64,000 nt of DNA from contig CM040427.1 in NCBI GenBank assembly GCA_022702705.1, positions 19,863,625 to 19,927,624 of the forward strand, read 5' to 3'. The position numbers were made by a program, and so were the translations under genes. Below the pieces are notes generated by a model. That model was given only the letters and a program-made list of their open reading frames with translations, was not told the DNA's origin and did no database searches. Source of the DNA: Papilionanthe hookeriana x Papilionanthe teres (Eukaryota > Streptophyta > Magnoliopsida > Asparagales > Orchidaceae). Positions 11,700 to 23,353 of the stretch are shown here, piece by piece (position 1 is the stretch's first letter; every line of letters begins with the position of its first letter).

Positions 11700-13340
11700 T
11701 AATGCCGTATACGAGCAGTATGCTCATGAAAGACTACTGGTATCGAACCTTTGTAAGGGAGTCCGTAATCATGGAGTTTGTTCCGATATGCTCTATGCTA
11801 AATCGGCCATTCCGTATTCTTTTCTTCACAACAAGAAATTTGATGTCAATATGCTTTGACTTGGATGAACTCCGTTGTTATTGGAATACAATCACTGGCT
11901 GATTTATTGTCACAAAATAACTTTAGTGGTCTTTCAATCCCTTTCATAATGCATGGCTCTAGTGATAATTTCTCGACCATATGTCATGGTTGGATGCCTC
12001 ATAACATGTTATATACTCTGCTGCCATAGTGGATGAAGTCTATTAGTGTTTGTTTTGCACTCCTACAGGATATAGCTCCACCACTTAACAAAAATATAGC
12101 ACTAATGTGGATCTTCTCATTATCTTAGCATCCAAGAAAATCGGAGTCGAATACCCAATGATCTCCAAATGATCCGATCTCCTATATGTAAGCATGTAAT
12201 CTTTTGTTCTCCTTAAGTACCTCATAACCCTTTTAGTCGCTTTCCAATGATCCATTCACAGGTTACTAGGTATCCGCCTAAAACTCCGACAATGTACGCA
12301 ATATCCGGCAGCGTACAAACTTGAGCATACGGAATCTTTTGCATTTCCTGAATCTCGAGGTTTCCTTTGCATCTTGATTGAGACTGAACTTGTCTCCTTT
12401 AGCGACAGGGTGTCAATTCGTGCCATGATTCCGCATGCCATATCTTTTAAGCACTTTATCGATATAGTCTCTTTGTGATAATCCAAGAATACATCGAGAA
12501 CGATATCGGTGAATTTGAATTCCTAAAACAAATGAGGCATCACCGAGTTCTTTACATCTCAAAATTATTTGATAGAAATCTTTTGGTTTCCCGCAATGAC
12601 GCCTATATCATTTGTAGCAAACGAGTATGTCATCCACATACAAAATCGAAAAATATGTTTTATCCCACTGAATTTATGATACACACAATCATCAATCGCA
12701 TTCATTTCAAAACCAAATGAAAGAATCACTCGATGAAATTTGTGATACCATTGACGGGAAGCTTGTTTGAGCCCATAAATGGATTTCGTCAGTTCTGCAA
12801 ACCATATTCTTCAGGTCTCCTATTACAAAGTTTTCCGGTTGCACCATATAGATCATTTCATCAATGTCTCCATCGAGAAATGCGGTCTCGACATCCATTT
12901 GATGTAGCTCACATATCATAATGAAAGCAACAAGTGTCATGATTACTCTAAAAGAGTCCTTTGTTAAACTGGAGAAAATGTCTCTTTATAGTCAATCCCT
13001 TCCTTTTGAGTAAAGCCTTTAGCTACAAGACGAGCTTTATGTCTTTCCACATTGCTTTTGAATCCTTTTAGTTTTAAAAATCCATTTACAACCAATGGGT
13101 TTCTTTCCTTTCGCGATGGAACAAGTTCCCAAACTTTATTGTCTTGCATAGACTTATACTCCTCATTCATTGCTTTGATCCATTTTTCTGAATTGGAACT
13201 TTGCATAGCTTGATGAAAGTTGATAGGATCATCTTCCATCATGCTAATATTTTCCTTATGTTCCTGAAGAAATACAATATAATCATCTGAAATAGGATTT
13301 CTTCTTTCCCTAGTGGATCGTCGCAATAGCACTTGCTCTT
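11700..13340 (-). pseudogene. Copia pol relic: reverse transcriptase and RNase H
   Basis: The best-preserved stretch is the 122-codon frame at 12964-13332. It carries the copia RT N-terminus: 'RRSTRERRNPISDDYIVFLQ', 'EDDPINFHQAMQSSNSEKWI', 'KARLVAKGFTQKEGIDYKET' and 'FSPV'. The next block, in another frame (12707-12940), gives 'ELHQMDVETAFLDGDIDE' and 'IYMVQPENF', which contains the first RT aspartate region. 12256-12486 reads on toward the later RT part ('GIMARIDTLSLKE'), and 11700-12250 has only traces of RNase H. Frame changes between these blocks show that the gene is dead. Confidence 0.85.
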
Positions 13341-15700
13341 GAACTTGTTCTTGAGGTTGTTGAATTTGTTCCTCGAGGGTTCTTGATTTGCGAACTTGAT
13401 CAATGTCGGAATAAGATCCCGATCATTATCAAAAGCAATTACGGGAATAGAAACCAATTCCTCTTCAACAAGAGTAGTATGGTCCGATTCCTCCTCAAAG
13501 ATAAAGTCTCTAACCCGATTTCTCCCCCAAATTCAATATCCTCAAAGAACACTGCAGCTTCCGTCTCAAAATTATCTTTAATTTGGGATCATAAAACTCG
13601 AAACCCCGTAGATCGCTTCGAATAACTAACAAAGATGGCCAACTGCGTTTTAGGGTCTAACTTTTTCTCAAGTGGCTCGTAAGGCCTTGCTCTACGGCAA
13701 CTCCAAAACATGAAAATGCTTTAAACCGGGTTTTCGCCCGTCCAAAGCTCATAAGGTGTAATTGCAAGTGCTTTAGTTAGTACTCTATTTAGAATGTAGA
13801 TCGCTCGTCTCGAGTGCTTCTCCCGAGAGTGAATTTGGTAAGGTAGAATGACCGATCATACTTCTTACCATGTCTTTAAGAGTGCGATTTCGTCTTTCAA
13901 CTTACACCATTCATGCTAGTGTGAACCCGACATAGTGTATTGTGGGACAATTCCACACTCCTCTAGGAATTTAGCAAATGGTCCTGACGTTGTTCATTCG
14001 AACCGTCATATCTACCGTAGTATTCACCACCACGATCGATTCGACTTTCTTTATTCTTTTCTTAGTTGGTTTTCAACTTCAGTTTATAAGATTTGAACAT
14101 GTCCAATACTCGGGACTTCTCATTAATAAGAAATAGTATGCATATCTTGAATAATCATCTATGAATGATACAAAATATCGTTGACCATTCCAAGAAGTGC
14201 AGAAAATGGTCCACAAACATCCGTATGTATCAATTCTAAGACTTCAGTAACTCATATGCACCTAATTTCTTCCTTTTAGTCCGTTTTCCTTAATGCATTC
14301 AATACGGACATCAAAGTCTCAGAAATCAATGGAATTTAGAATTCCATCCGACACAAGTTCTTTCAACTCTATTTCTGAGATGTGACCTAAACGCTTGTGC
14401 CATAACGTTCCGAATTTTCATTATTAATTTTTCGCTTAACTACTCGTGATTCCAAATTCGTAGTTTCATTATAAGAAACAACAATATCAATGAAATAAAG
14501 ATTATTATATACCACAAGAGAACCAGGTCCAACAATATTAGAATTAATGATAAACCGAAATAACTCGTTTTGAAATGAACAACAATAACCTAATTTGTCC
14601 AAACAACAAACGAAACCAAATTCCGTCTAAATGACTGGTACAACAAAAGTATCTATCAAATCCAAATAAGAACTCAGTACATAATAACAATCTAAAATGC
14701 CCAATCGCTTCCACTTCTACCAATTTTCCATCTCCCACATAAATGCATCTTTCAACATCATTTGGTTTTCTGTATCAATGACCCCGCATTGAAACACTTA
14801 TGTTAGTAGTAGCACTGTAGTCTAACCACCAAGTGTTTCTAGATATCGAAGCAAATTTACCTCGAAACGGACCAAAGTTAGAAATGTACCTTTCTTTACA
14901 CGCCAAGCATGATATTTAAGCACATTCCTTCTTCGATGTCCTTCTTTGTCAAAAGAAACAACCGATATTTTCCGATTTTCAGCTTTATTTTGTTTCTTTG
15001 AGAAGGACCCTTACTTCTTAAGCAGCTTCATTCTTTCTTTTAGAGCCCCTTTCCTTAGAGGTGTTTACCGGATGAAGCACTATCAGTCTTTCCTCGTTTC
15101 AACTTTTTTTCCTTCAGCACACAATGAGAAATAAGCTCATTAAGAGTCCATTTCTCCTTTTGCATATTATACTGACCGTAAATCAGCCAAACTGTAGAGA
15201 AGAGAAATAAGAACCAAATGCACGAGTAAGTCATCCGTCAACTCGAGATTTAGTTTCTTTAATTTTGAAGCTAATATTGAGACATCTCCATGATGTACTC
15301 CCTTATATTTTTCTTGCTCTCGAACTTCATTGAAATCGGCTCTTTAAAAGAATACCAGTTTCGATCTTATCGCTCTTTCGCAAAGCGTTTCTCAATTTCG
15401 ACGAGAAAATTGCGACAGATCGGTGATCTCACTCGACACCGCACCTCTAAAGGCGCTCGGGTATGCCGCGCTTTACGATCATTGAGACTCGAGCGATTAG
15501 AACGGTCCCACTTCTCAAAGTTCCTCCTATCCTCGGAGGAGCTTGCATCCGTAAGAGGAGCGGGCTTTTCTATTCTTAATGCTAGATCTAGATTCATGCA
15601 GCCAAGAACGATGAGAATGTTCTCTTTCCAATCCTTAAAACTATTACCCTTAAGGATCGAACCGAATCGAGATCAAGAAATACATTAAGAACAACCGAAA
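13341..15700 (-). pseudogene. Copia integrase and gag relic
   Basis: By position this is the integrase and gag part of the element. On the minus strand near 14885-14945 the frame reads 'KYHAWRV' after a decayed zinc-knuckle region, a phrase typical of copia gag CCHC boxes. 13620-14400 holds fragments of the integrase core and its C-terminal region without a continuous frame. 15290-15700 has an open frame on each strand, but neither is recognised as intact gag. Many in-frame stops are present. Confidence 0.6.
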
Positions 15701-16079
15701 AACGAACAAAAGATTTAATTAATAAAATGTTTAAATTCAATTAATGGTAAATCCCATCTCAAGACATCTAACGCAACATTAATATCAAGTCTTTGGACAA
15801 TAATATTAACTCAGTAATGTAATCTTGTTAGTAATGATCGAACATTAACAATAACGTATATCGAGTAATAAATCTATCTTCGGATCGATTTATTACTTAT
15901 ATATAATTCCTTATAATCGTTACATGTTTACTATCACAAGTGTGTATGCAGATTAGCCAAAGTATTAATTTTCCTTTGGGCCAATTAATACTGCATGTAA
16001 CCTACATACACACAACATCCATCATTCGTCGCTGTAACTATCTACACATGAGAGATCACTTTGAGAACATCACGCTTCA

Positions 16080-16552
16080 ATAAGCTTCATTAAAAATGAT
16101 GGACAATTTTAAAAAACCATTTATTCGAATTTAATTTAAATTTTAATTTAATTTTATAAAGTTTTATATTTATAAATAATCGCTAATTTATAAGCTCTAT
16201 AAAAGTTCTAGCGATTTACAAAACAAAATTATCGATTTTATAAAATTAATCAATCCTAAACTTTACAATTAATTTACTCATTTTAAAACGAGTAACTTAA
16301 TTAACTTATTTATTTAATCTACTCATTAAATTAAATGACTCATTTTATTTTCCAAATTAAAATGAGTTAATTAATTAATTAATTAATGAGTAAATTAAAA
16401 ATTAAATTAAACAAAATAAAATAAAATCAAGAAAATCAATTTAAAACTTAAAAAAATAAAATAAAATAAAATCAATTTTATTTTATTTTAATTTAATTTA
16501 ATTTTATTTTTTTTTTCTGATTTTTTATTTTTTTTCATTTTTTTATTTTTTC
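16080..16552. other. AT-rich spacer in the copia leader
   Basis: This stretch is almost pure A/T and includes overlapping 'ttaatt' and 'aaataaaat' runs. No gene was seen. It changes abruptly at about 16553 to very GC-rich sequence. Confidence 0.5.
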
Positions 16553-17067
16553 CATGGACCGGTTCGCGAACCGGGTCCGTGGACCGGCTCCGTGGACCGG
16601 TCCACGGAATGGTCCGTGGACCCGGCCCACGGACCGGTTATGGACCGGCTCCGCGAACCGTCTCGGACTGCACGCGAATAGTTCGCGGCTTCGCGAACCG
16701 AGGCGCCACCCGGCCGGCCCGCCGGCCGGCCGCGCCGGCCTCCGACGCTCGTCCGGCCGCGCGCTCCGGCGGCGCCTCCTCCGGCGCCGCTCCGGCTGGC
16801 GTCTCCCTCCGGCGCCGATTTCTCGCGCCATTTCCGGCGGCTCCCTTCGCCGCTAGTTTCAATTTTCGCCGGACTTTGCCGCCGTCAGAGGACGCGCCAC
16901 CGCACCCACCGACGTCGCGAGTCCCTCTCGCGGCATTCCTTTCTCCGTAGTCCCGCCTGCCGCAACTCACTGGCGAATCCTTTCGTAGTAGCGGCGAACG
17001 AAAGGATAAAAAACACGAAAGAGGAGGAATCTCAACAAGAACATGAACGGGAGGCTTCGATACCAAT
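16553..17067. repeat. GC-rich palindromic short-repeat block in the copia leader
   Basis: From 16553 to about 16670 the sequence is built of variants of GTCCGTGGACCGG and GGTTCGCGAACCG, both near-palindromes. 16700-16870 is rich in CCGGC words. The four long open frames on both strands here come from high GC content and Arg/Pro/Ala-rich coding; none is a recognisable protein. The primer site of the element lies at the right edge. Confidence 0.65.
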
Positions 17068-17551
17068 TGTTAGAAATTTTCTTTTGAATTTTCCAAATAG
17101 ATTTTGATCGTATCAAAATCTCTTAGAAATCGCTATGTGAATCTTTCGTTCACGTTCAAATTAATGAGAAAAGCTCGAATCGATACAATAGTGGAAGCGT
17201 ACTCGAATCCATTCGATCGATTGCAAGCAATGATCTTCCAATCTGCGAGATTTTCCGAGTTTTCTTAGTTTCTCTCGTTGATGTGAACAAGAGAATTTTA
17301 GATCGTGCGGATCGTGACCATTACCCCTCTATTTAATATAACCAATGGGTGCATTACAGAATCGCTAAATTCCAATTCCGCCCTTCATCAAATCGAACTC
17401 AGCACTTATGGTATCCACACTTATAATTTCATGACAAATGTGCCTAAAGTCATAAACTTTATTAATTAATTAGACCACAATAATTTTGACTTATGAAATA
17501 ATGACTCAACACATTTATTGATTACATTGTAGTCCCATAATTAATCTAACA
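17068..17551 (-). repeat. 5' LTR of the copia element
   Basis: The 484-bp LTR starts TGTTAGAAAT and ends TCTAACA. It aligns along its length with 10773-11259, with scattered substitutions and small indels. Confidence 0.92.
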
Positions 17552-17556
17552 GAGAG

Positions 17557-18100
17557 GAGGCGAGTATTATGGTGCAGGGGAGGAAAAGAGGCGGGCGTTT
17601 GTGCTCGGCGTGAGAGCTGACGAGGTCAAACGCTGGCGAGCGGGGAAAGCTCGGCAGCGGAAGCTGGGTTCGTTCGAGCGTTGAAGAGAGGCGAAGGCTT
17701 CAGCGTGAGGAGGAAGGGGCGTGATCGGGAAGAGCGGGCGTGCGAGTGGGATCCGTCGAGAGCGGGGGCGAGCGAGATTTCGGTGCCGAGAGGCTAAGCG
17801 AACGAGATCGAGGGAGTCGAGCGGGTGTTTTGTCGTGCGCAAGAGGGAAGCGCGGCGGCTTCGGTTCGCGAGAGGGGAGGAGTCGAGTGGTCGTTCGGCG
17901 CGCAGAAGGAGCCGGCGAGCGGGAGGGCGCAGGAGGCGGGATCGAGCGAGCGAGGGTTTTTGGTGCGGTGCGGAGGAGAGGCCGATGGCTTTGTGCGGAG
18001 GAGGCTGGATTTGTCGAATCCCTTCGCTCAAGGAGTCGACGTCCAGGCTGAGAGGAGCGGCGGACGAATACCATACTTTCATTTGAAATTGTCTGTTACA
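17557..18100. other. GC-rich leader-like island, right part
   Basis: This continues the sequence interrupted at 10772 and has repeated words such as 'gaggag', 'gcgagcg' and 'ttcggtgc'. Overlapping open frames of 100-171 codons on both strands are Arg/Ser/Ala-rich. They lack any motif I know and look like composition artefacts. Confidence 0.4.
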
Positions 18101-18880
18101 AGGCGCGAGAGATTAAATGATTTTCATTGCGGAGGCAACTTAATTGGAAAAAACATAATTTCTATTTATATTTAATTAAGGGGAGATGATTGATTCGTTT
18201 GAAATCTAAAATTTCAAAATTCGAAATTACTTAGCTCGTGTTCAGCCCATGTCAAGTCCGAGTTGAACCTGAGCTGAACCAAAACCTCACCGCTTAATTA
18301 AATATTCATGTGCATCAATTTTCGTGCCGATTGTGCGTGCGCGGAACCACAGCAATATGGGTGTCATTCTAGCTAAAGTCGACGTCCCGGGTGCATCCGT
18401 GTGGTCCGTTTCGTTATTCAGGGTCGTCCAGATGAGCTCGCCGACGGTCGGGCCAAAAATATGTCAAGTTGTGGTGTGCGCGAGTTCGAGTCACTAAGGG
18501 TTCACCTAAAGCCTTCTGCTTCTATGAGAATTCATTTTCGGGCCCTCTACATGTTAGTCCTTAGCCCTTGCAACTAAGAGTCAAGTACTTGGGATTACTC
18601 ATGCGACGTCTTCATAAAAATGGGTCAAGAAGTGGTTCGAAGTTTTATGCGAGGTAGGTCTCGCATACTAGTCCGCTAGTATGGTCAATAAGGAACTCCT
18701 GCGCTGGATCCTCGGCTCTAAGGAAAGAAACTAAGACCTCACTGAAAATGAGGTCAACAAGAACATTTGGAAATCATCAGTGATCGAGCTGAGTACTGTC
18801 GGCCGTTGAATCGTTTGGGGTTGAAACATTTGAGAGGTATGAAATGTAGATTTATAAGATAGGATTTTGATTTAATTTAG

Positions 18881-19803
18881 AGTTATGAAATGCAGCGGCT
18901 TCGTCCGACTTTTCGTCGTTTGGTTGCAGCGGCGCGCTGAAAGCCACTTGAAAGCGGAAGGAAAGCGTCCCTCTTCCCGCGGTCGTAAGGAGCGTTCGTC
19001 GATTATACCCTTCCTTGCCTTCGAAGCCCCTCCCTGCTCGATCCTCCTAAGCGCAAGCAGCGATCCTCCCTGATGCGTATTGCGAAGCTGGTACCTGCCC
19101 TAGCATCTCGCGTAGTTTCTGCCTCAGCGTCTCGTCCGCCTCCTTGCCTTGCGCGTCAAGCGTTGTTTCTCCGCTTGGCAATCGTCTTCTTGCAATACAG
19201 TCACGATTAGGGCAAGCAGGGAAAGCAACGATTGGATTGCAACGCACAAAGAAGCCCTTCGCCTCCTCCATTCACTCTCTGTCTACCCTCGCCAGCGGTT
19301 TTGGGTGAAGCAGGAATCCATTGCTCCGTTAATCAGATACTCCTTCTCGGTAAGAGTCATTTCTCAGTCTGTCGCAATTGGTTTCTCCGCCTGCTGCTTC
19401 CCTTGAAGTTATTCATTTACTGTTTGAAGGCCTTAATTTTTTTGGTGAAGAATGTAGCATATTTAAGTGTGATTCATTGAGCTTGTTCTTATTTTAAAAG
19501 ATTGTCTTTTCCATAAAAATATTTGTAAACTGTTTTTGTTATGTTCAATTTACTATGAAGGAATCTAATTATTTCTTTGAAGCCTTCATTTGAATTTACA
19601 TCATGTTTCTTCACTCTCAAGAATTCAGTGTTGCATGAGCTATAATTTTTTAACATTTTCACTAAACAATGACAGTTTGGTCATTTCTCCTGAAACAATT
19701 GCCATCACATTATTCTCGGACAACTGCAACAAAACGAGACTAACCAGATTTTCCCATGACGAGCTTATGGCGGCAAGATAACAGACATTGCGCCAAACAG
19801 ACC
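18881..19803 (+). other. GC-rich exon-like island of unknown origin
   Basis: 18885-19350 is GC-rich, unlike its surroundings, and ends in a good donor-like CTCG|GTAAGAG at about 19349, followed by T-rich intron-like sequence. This looks like a promoter-leader exon, perhaps a captured host-gene fragment. The right edge 'gcgccaaacagaccctta' (about 19785-19803) resembles the end of a plant MITE or hAT-type transposon. I could not find the matching left terminus, and short open frames here match nothing I recognise. Confidence 0.35.
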
Positions 19804-22800
19804 CTTAATATATAGATGGATATTATGAAAATAATCTTTTAAACTTGAAAAATGAGAATGAACGAATCTAATTCATTTAGTAGTTTGAATTGAACGAGTA
19901 CGATATCGCAAGCGATGCATCAATCTCGAGGAATAGATATATTGCTTGATGATACGGCTCAATCAAATAAACTACAGAATTTATGACATCCGTTCTGGTC
20001 TGCAAAACTTTTGTGTCGACCTACAAATTTTCCTATTTAATACAAAAGAATTAAATAGGGTTTATATTACTTGAGTTCATAAAGCTTCCTATAGCGGCAA
20101 GCCCCTATAGTCAATTACCCCTCAAATGACCGAAGTCACCTGAGAAAACTCTCGATTTATATCAAGGTATCTATCTTCATGAATTCAAATGATAGGGTTT
20201 TCAACGTAGTGTAGTTGTAGGAAATCCAGTAGGTAAGTGGCTTGAGATTGGAACAGTTTATTTCTGGAGTCAAAAGGAAAGAGGTGTAGGGGATGACATG
20301 GATTCGAGTAAACCCCGGTAACACCCCAGACTATCCTACTATTGAACTTTAAATTTTGGAAGCGAATTTATTTAAATTTCAATCTTGCTAATTAATTATA
20401 TGAATTACATTTGCATAACATCCCAATTATGCGAATAACCTGGAAGATAAGAGGATTTATGTCATACCAGACGACGACCTCGGAATCCTAGAGCGAGTTA
20501 GGGCTTATATTGTACAATCATGCTGTGCAAAGGCCTAAAAGAAAAAGTGAAGATTTATGTCGCGCTAGGCGAACTACCTCGAGTCTTATGGATTGTTATT
20601 TTAAACTAAGGAATGATTTTACTGATGTAGATAAGTTTTGCTGTTGAAGATGACTGTGCTGCCCTCGAAGTCGTGTTCCATACTCTACGTTGTAGCGGTA
20701 TTTAATGTTTAGATTTAAGTTTAAAGTGAACATGTCATTGTTGAGTCAGTGTTTTATCTTATTTTTTTTAAAATGTGTGCTTTACAGTAAAAAGGGGGTA
20801 CACCACAGTAAACAGAATAACATGCTATAGTAAAACAGAAGTATTAGTGGTAGTTTGCAGTGTAAAATAGGTAATAGCAATGTAGTACAGTAAAAGAAAG
20901 CAGTAGTAGACAAACAAGAATATGTTATAGTGAAAGTAAGACAGTAGTAGCAGGGAAAGCAAGACTATGCTACAGTAAGGGTAAAACAGTAGTAACAAGA
21001 AAGCAGTGCAGTTTGTAAAAAGAAAGGGTAGTCTTTATGAAGGTATCGTAAATGTTGGTTACCTATAATGCGTAGCTATCTGTTATTGTTATCATTTTAT
21101 TGTTTCCTGCAGAAAAGAATCAGTACCAAGAGAAAGCAGGAGTAAACGTAATAGGGAAAATTTAATCAACCGGGTAGTGCTACTGCATATATGAAAGAGC
21201 TAGGACCGGGACACCGCACAGAAAGCTAAAGGAAAAGAATTGAAAAGAAATACGAAAAAAAGGAAAACAAATCCGTAGTGAACCTGTAGAAAACTTGTAG
21301 AAAACCTGTATAAAACCACAAAGAATAGACTATTAGTCCAAGAGGATCATAAGCATGATGGCAAAGAGGACTCAGAGCTGGGTTGTGTGCATTCCAATCT
21401 TGGATAAGAGCTACCAGACCAACACCCTACAGATGGTAGTCCTAACTTCGACTCAGGTAATTCACCGTGGACCTTTGTAAATTTTCATTCATTTTAATTT
21501 AGTTTGCATGCATACAAAACTTATGGGTGAAAGACAATTCTTTTGTTATAGAGGAAAATTTATTTCAAAATATTTTTTTTTTAATAAAGTAGTACAGTCC
21601 ACAGGCCAACTACCTTAATCGAACTAGGACTACTAACAACCTAAGAGTATTGGTGACAACAATCCCACCAAGAATTGACGAATAGTATCGTCGGTCTCTA
21701 GTCCCATCTTCAGTGAATGTCTCCTTTTAAAGGCAGTGGATACTATTCTAATAATCCCTCGTTTAAGCACACATAAGCACTGTCATCACCGTCCTGACCC
21801 CTAACCATCCTGCTTACAGCCTTGTTTGATGGCCCACGTATAGCAAAAGGTTATACGTGCACACTTATGCCTCGTACATAAGTGCAAAAGACTCGGCCAA
21901 GAAGCAAGAAGAAACGAAAGACAGGGGACAAGGAGGAAAGAGGAGAGAACGACCCACCTAAAACAACGCCATAAAGAAGGCGGCTCGATCCTCAAAACCA
22001 AGTAAAACAGACGACCCCGATATTCCGACGACTCGAGTCCAACGGGTCCTACTGAACCTACCTACGGCAGAAGCCCAACAACCTCCACAAAGTCTAAGAC
22101 CTAATAGGTTATGTTGTTCGCAGAAAAGGGAACGTACTAGGTTTCCTAGGGGAGACCTACCCTCTCTGAAATGACCAACTGAAGAAAAAAAGGCAGAAGT
22201 GAGGACTTCTGAATATTCCAACTACATGACCTGTGTGAGTAAACATGACTTAACTAGACTCTCCACAATATCATGCATCAGACGACGGTGAAGAAACCTA
22301 AAAAGTGTAGAGGGGGATCAGCTAACCACTTGGGACTATCTGGCTTCTTAGCTATCCTTGGCCCAGACCAGGATATGCAGGCCCGAGACTAAGCTACATG
22401 AGCCCCAAAAGTGAACCCCCACATGCCACAAAACCGGGTCAACAAGACACAAAACCGAGCCTACAATAGACCCAAAATAAGTAACAACTTGAGCTAAATC
22501 GATCCCCTAACAAGCTGAGAACAAAGGCAGTAAGCTGAGAATAGGGGCAACAAAAAGGACCAAAAAACCAAGCCACGTATATGGTGCAAGGAGGCAACCA
22601 CAAGGATATTCAAACAGTAAAACCAAGCCTTATACAAAGAGTGCAAAGGGCAGCCAAAGAAGCATCAAATCACCCAAAACTGGGCCTCCCACATAAGATG
22701 CAAAGGGAACAGCCATAGGGGCAGCAAAAAAAAAAAAAATAAACGGGCCATGCTTACAAACAAGGCCGAAAGAGCAGCCACACACAAACTCCAAATATTG

Positions 22801-22889
22801 CAAAACAATGACCCATTAAAACACCAACTCGTGGCTATCATTGACGCTAGAAGTGTGAACACAAGAGAATTGTATTGCATGTATGTAAG

Positions 22890-22910
22890 CCCCCCCCCCC
22901 CCCCCCCCCC
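22890..22910. repeat. C21 homopolymer
   Basis: This is an uninterrupted run of 21 C, rare in plant nuclear DNA. The length may be affected by sequencing or assembly error. Confidence 0.9.
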
Positions 22911-23293
22911 GCCCAACCACCACAATATGTGTTGAATATTTATAAACATGTAAGCATCAAGTGGCATGGTATGTAAAACTCCCCATTTTGCATTAAACAT
23001 GGTGAAAGATAGTTGCATAAAAGTTGCAAATGCATGTATATATATATATAAACCATAAAAAATGGCGGTCGAGGCAATACCCAAAATAGCTCAAACCACG
23101 TTCAATTCCAATCCCAAAATGAGGCCCAAACCGCCCCAACATAGCTCCAAAGCAAGGCTGAGAGCACTGCCCTACAAACTCCCATTCTTTATGCTAGAAT
23201 AGCATCATAGACATGTAGTATTTAAAAAGAATAAGTATCAAAGTTGGGAAACTAATCACAAGGAGGCAAAGAAACAAGTCCTAACAAGCCTCC

Positions 23294-23353
23294 TGCACTT
23301 TTAAAGAAAGCACCTCCAAATCTTGCACTTTTAAAGAAAGCACCTCCAAATCT
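23294..23353. repeat. 30-bp direct tandem duplication
   Basis: The 30-bp unit beginning TGCACTTTTAAAGAAAGCAC occurs twice in a row with no mismatch seen. A pyrimidine-rich tract follows at 23390-23560. Confidence 0.9.

Larger units (their letters stand above)
10773..17551 (-). mobile_element. Complete but inactive Ty1-copia retrotransposon
   Basis: Two LTRs of 487 and 484 bp (10773-11259, 17068-17551) start TGTTAGA and end TCTAACA. They are flanked by the 5-bp target duplication GAGAG (10768-10772, 17552-17556). Read on the minus strand, the primer site next to the right LTR is TTGGTATCGAAGCC, a decayed initiator tRNA-Met site. The polypurine tract next to the left LTR is AGTGGGAGAT. The order on the minus strand is therefore 5' LTR, leader, gag, pol, 3' LTR. 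The coding part is broken by many stops and frameshifts, and the LTRs have diverged visibly, so this is an old insertion. It is nested in repeat unit 1 and antisense to the SDR gene. Confidence 0.92.
6310..18759. repeat. Long repeat unit 1 (about 5.7 kb, split by a copia element)
   Basis: This unit is collinear and same-strand with unit 2 at 19803-25184. Matches are visible at the start, at 6500-7100 versus 20000-20600 ('gagttagggcttata'), at 7860-8100 versus 21600-21840 ('gaactaggactactaacaacctaag' type), and at the end (18330-18759 versus 24660-25184, both ending TGAGGTCAACA). After subtracting the inserted copia element the length is about 5.7 kb. The right end, read on the minus strand, starts TGTTGACCTCA, which suits an LTR terminus. 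It contains tandem repeats (8324-8630, 9011-9250) and a GC-rich island that flanks the copia insertion. No coding sequence was recognised. The left boundary is uncertain. Confidence 0.55.

Noticed and set aside
16535..17066. Four overlapping open frames of 98-142 codons on both strands
   Set aside because: They lie in a palindromic GC-rich repeat block. Arg/Pro/Ala-rich products with open frames on both strands are what such composition gives, and there is no known motif.
17567..18175. Open frames up to 171 codons on both strands
   Set aside because: The sequence is GC-rich leader continuing across the copia insertion. The products are low-complexity and none starts or ends with gene-like signals.
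22665..23084. 139-codon minus-strand frame with a poly-glycine stretch
   Set aside because: The Gly run is the translated C21 homopolymer. Nothing else in it is recognisable.
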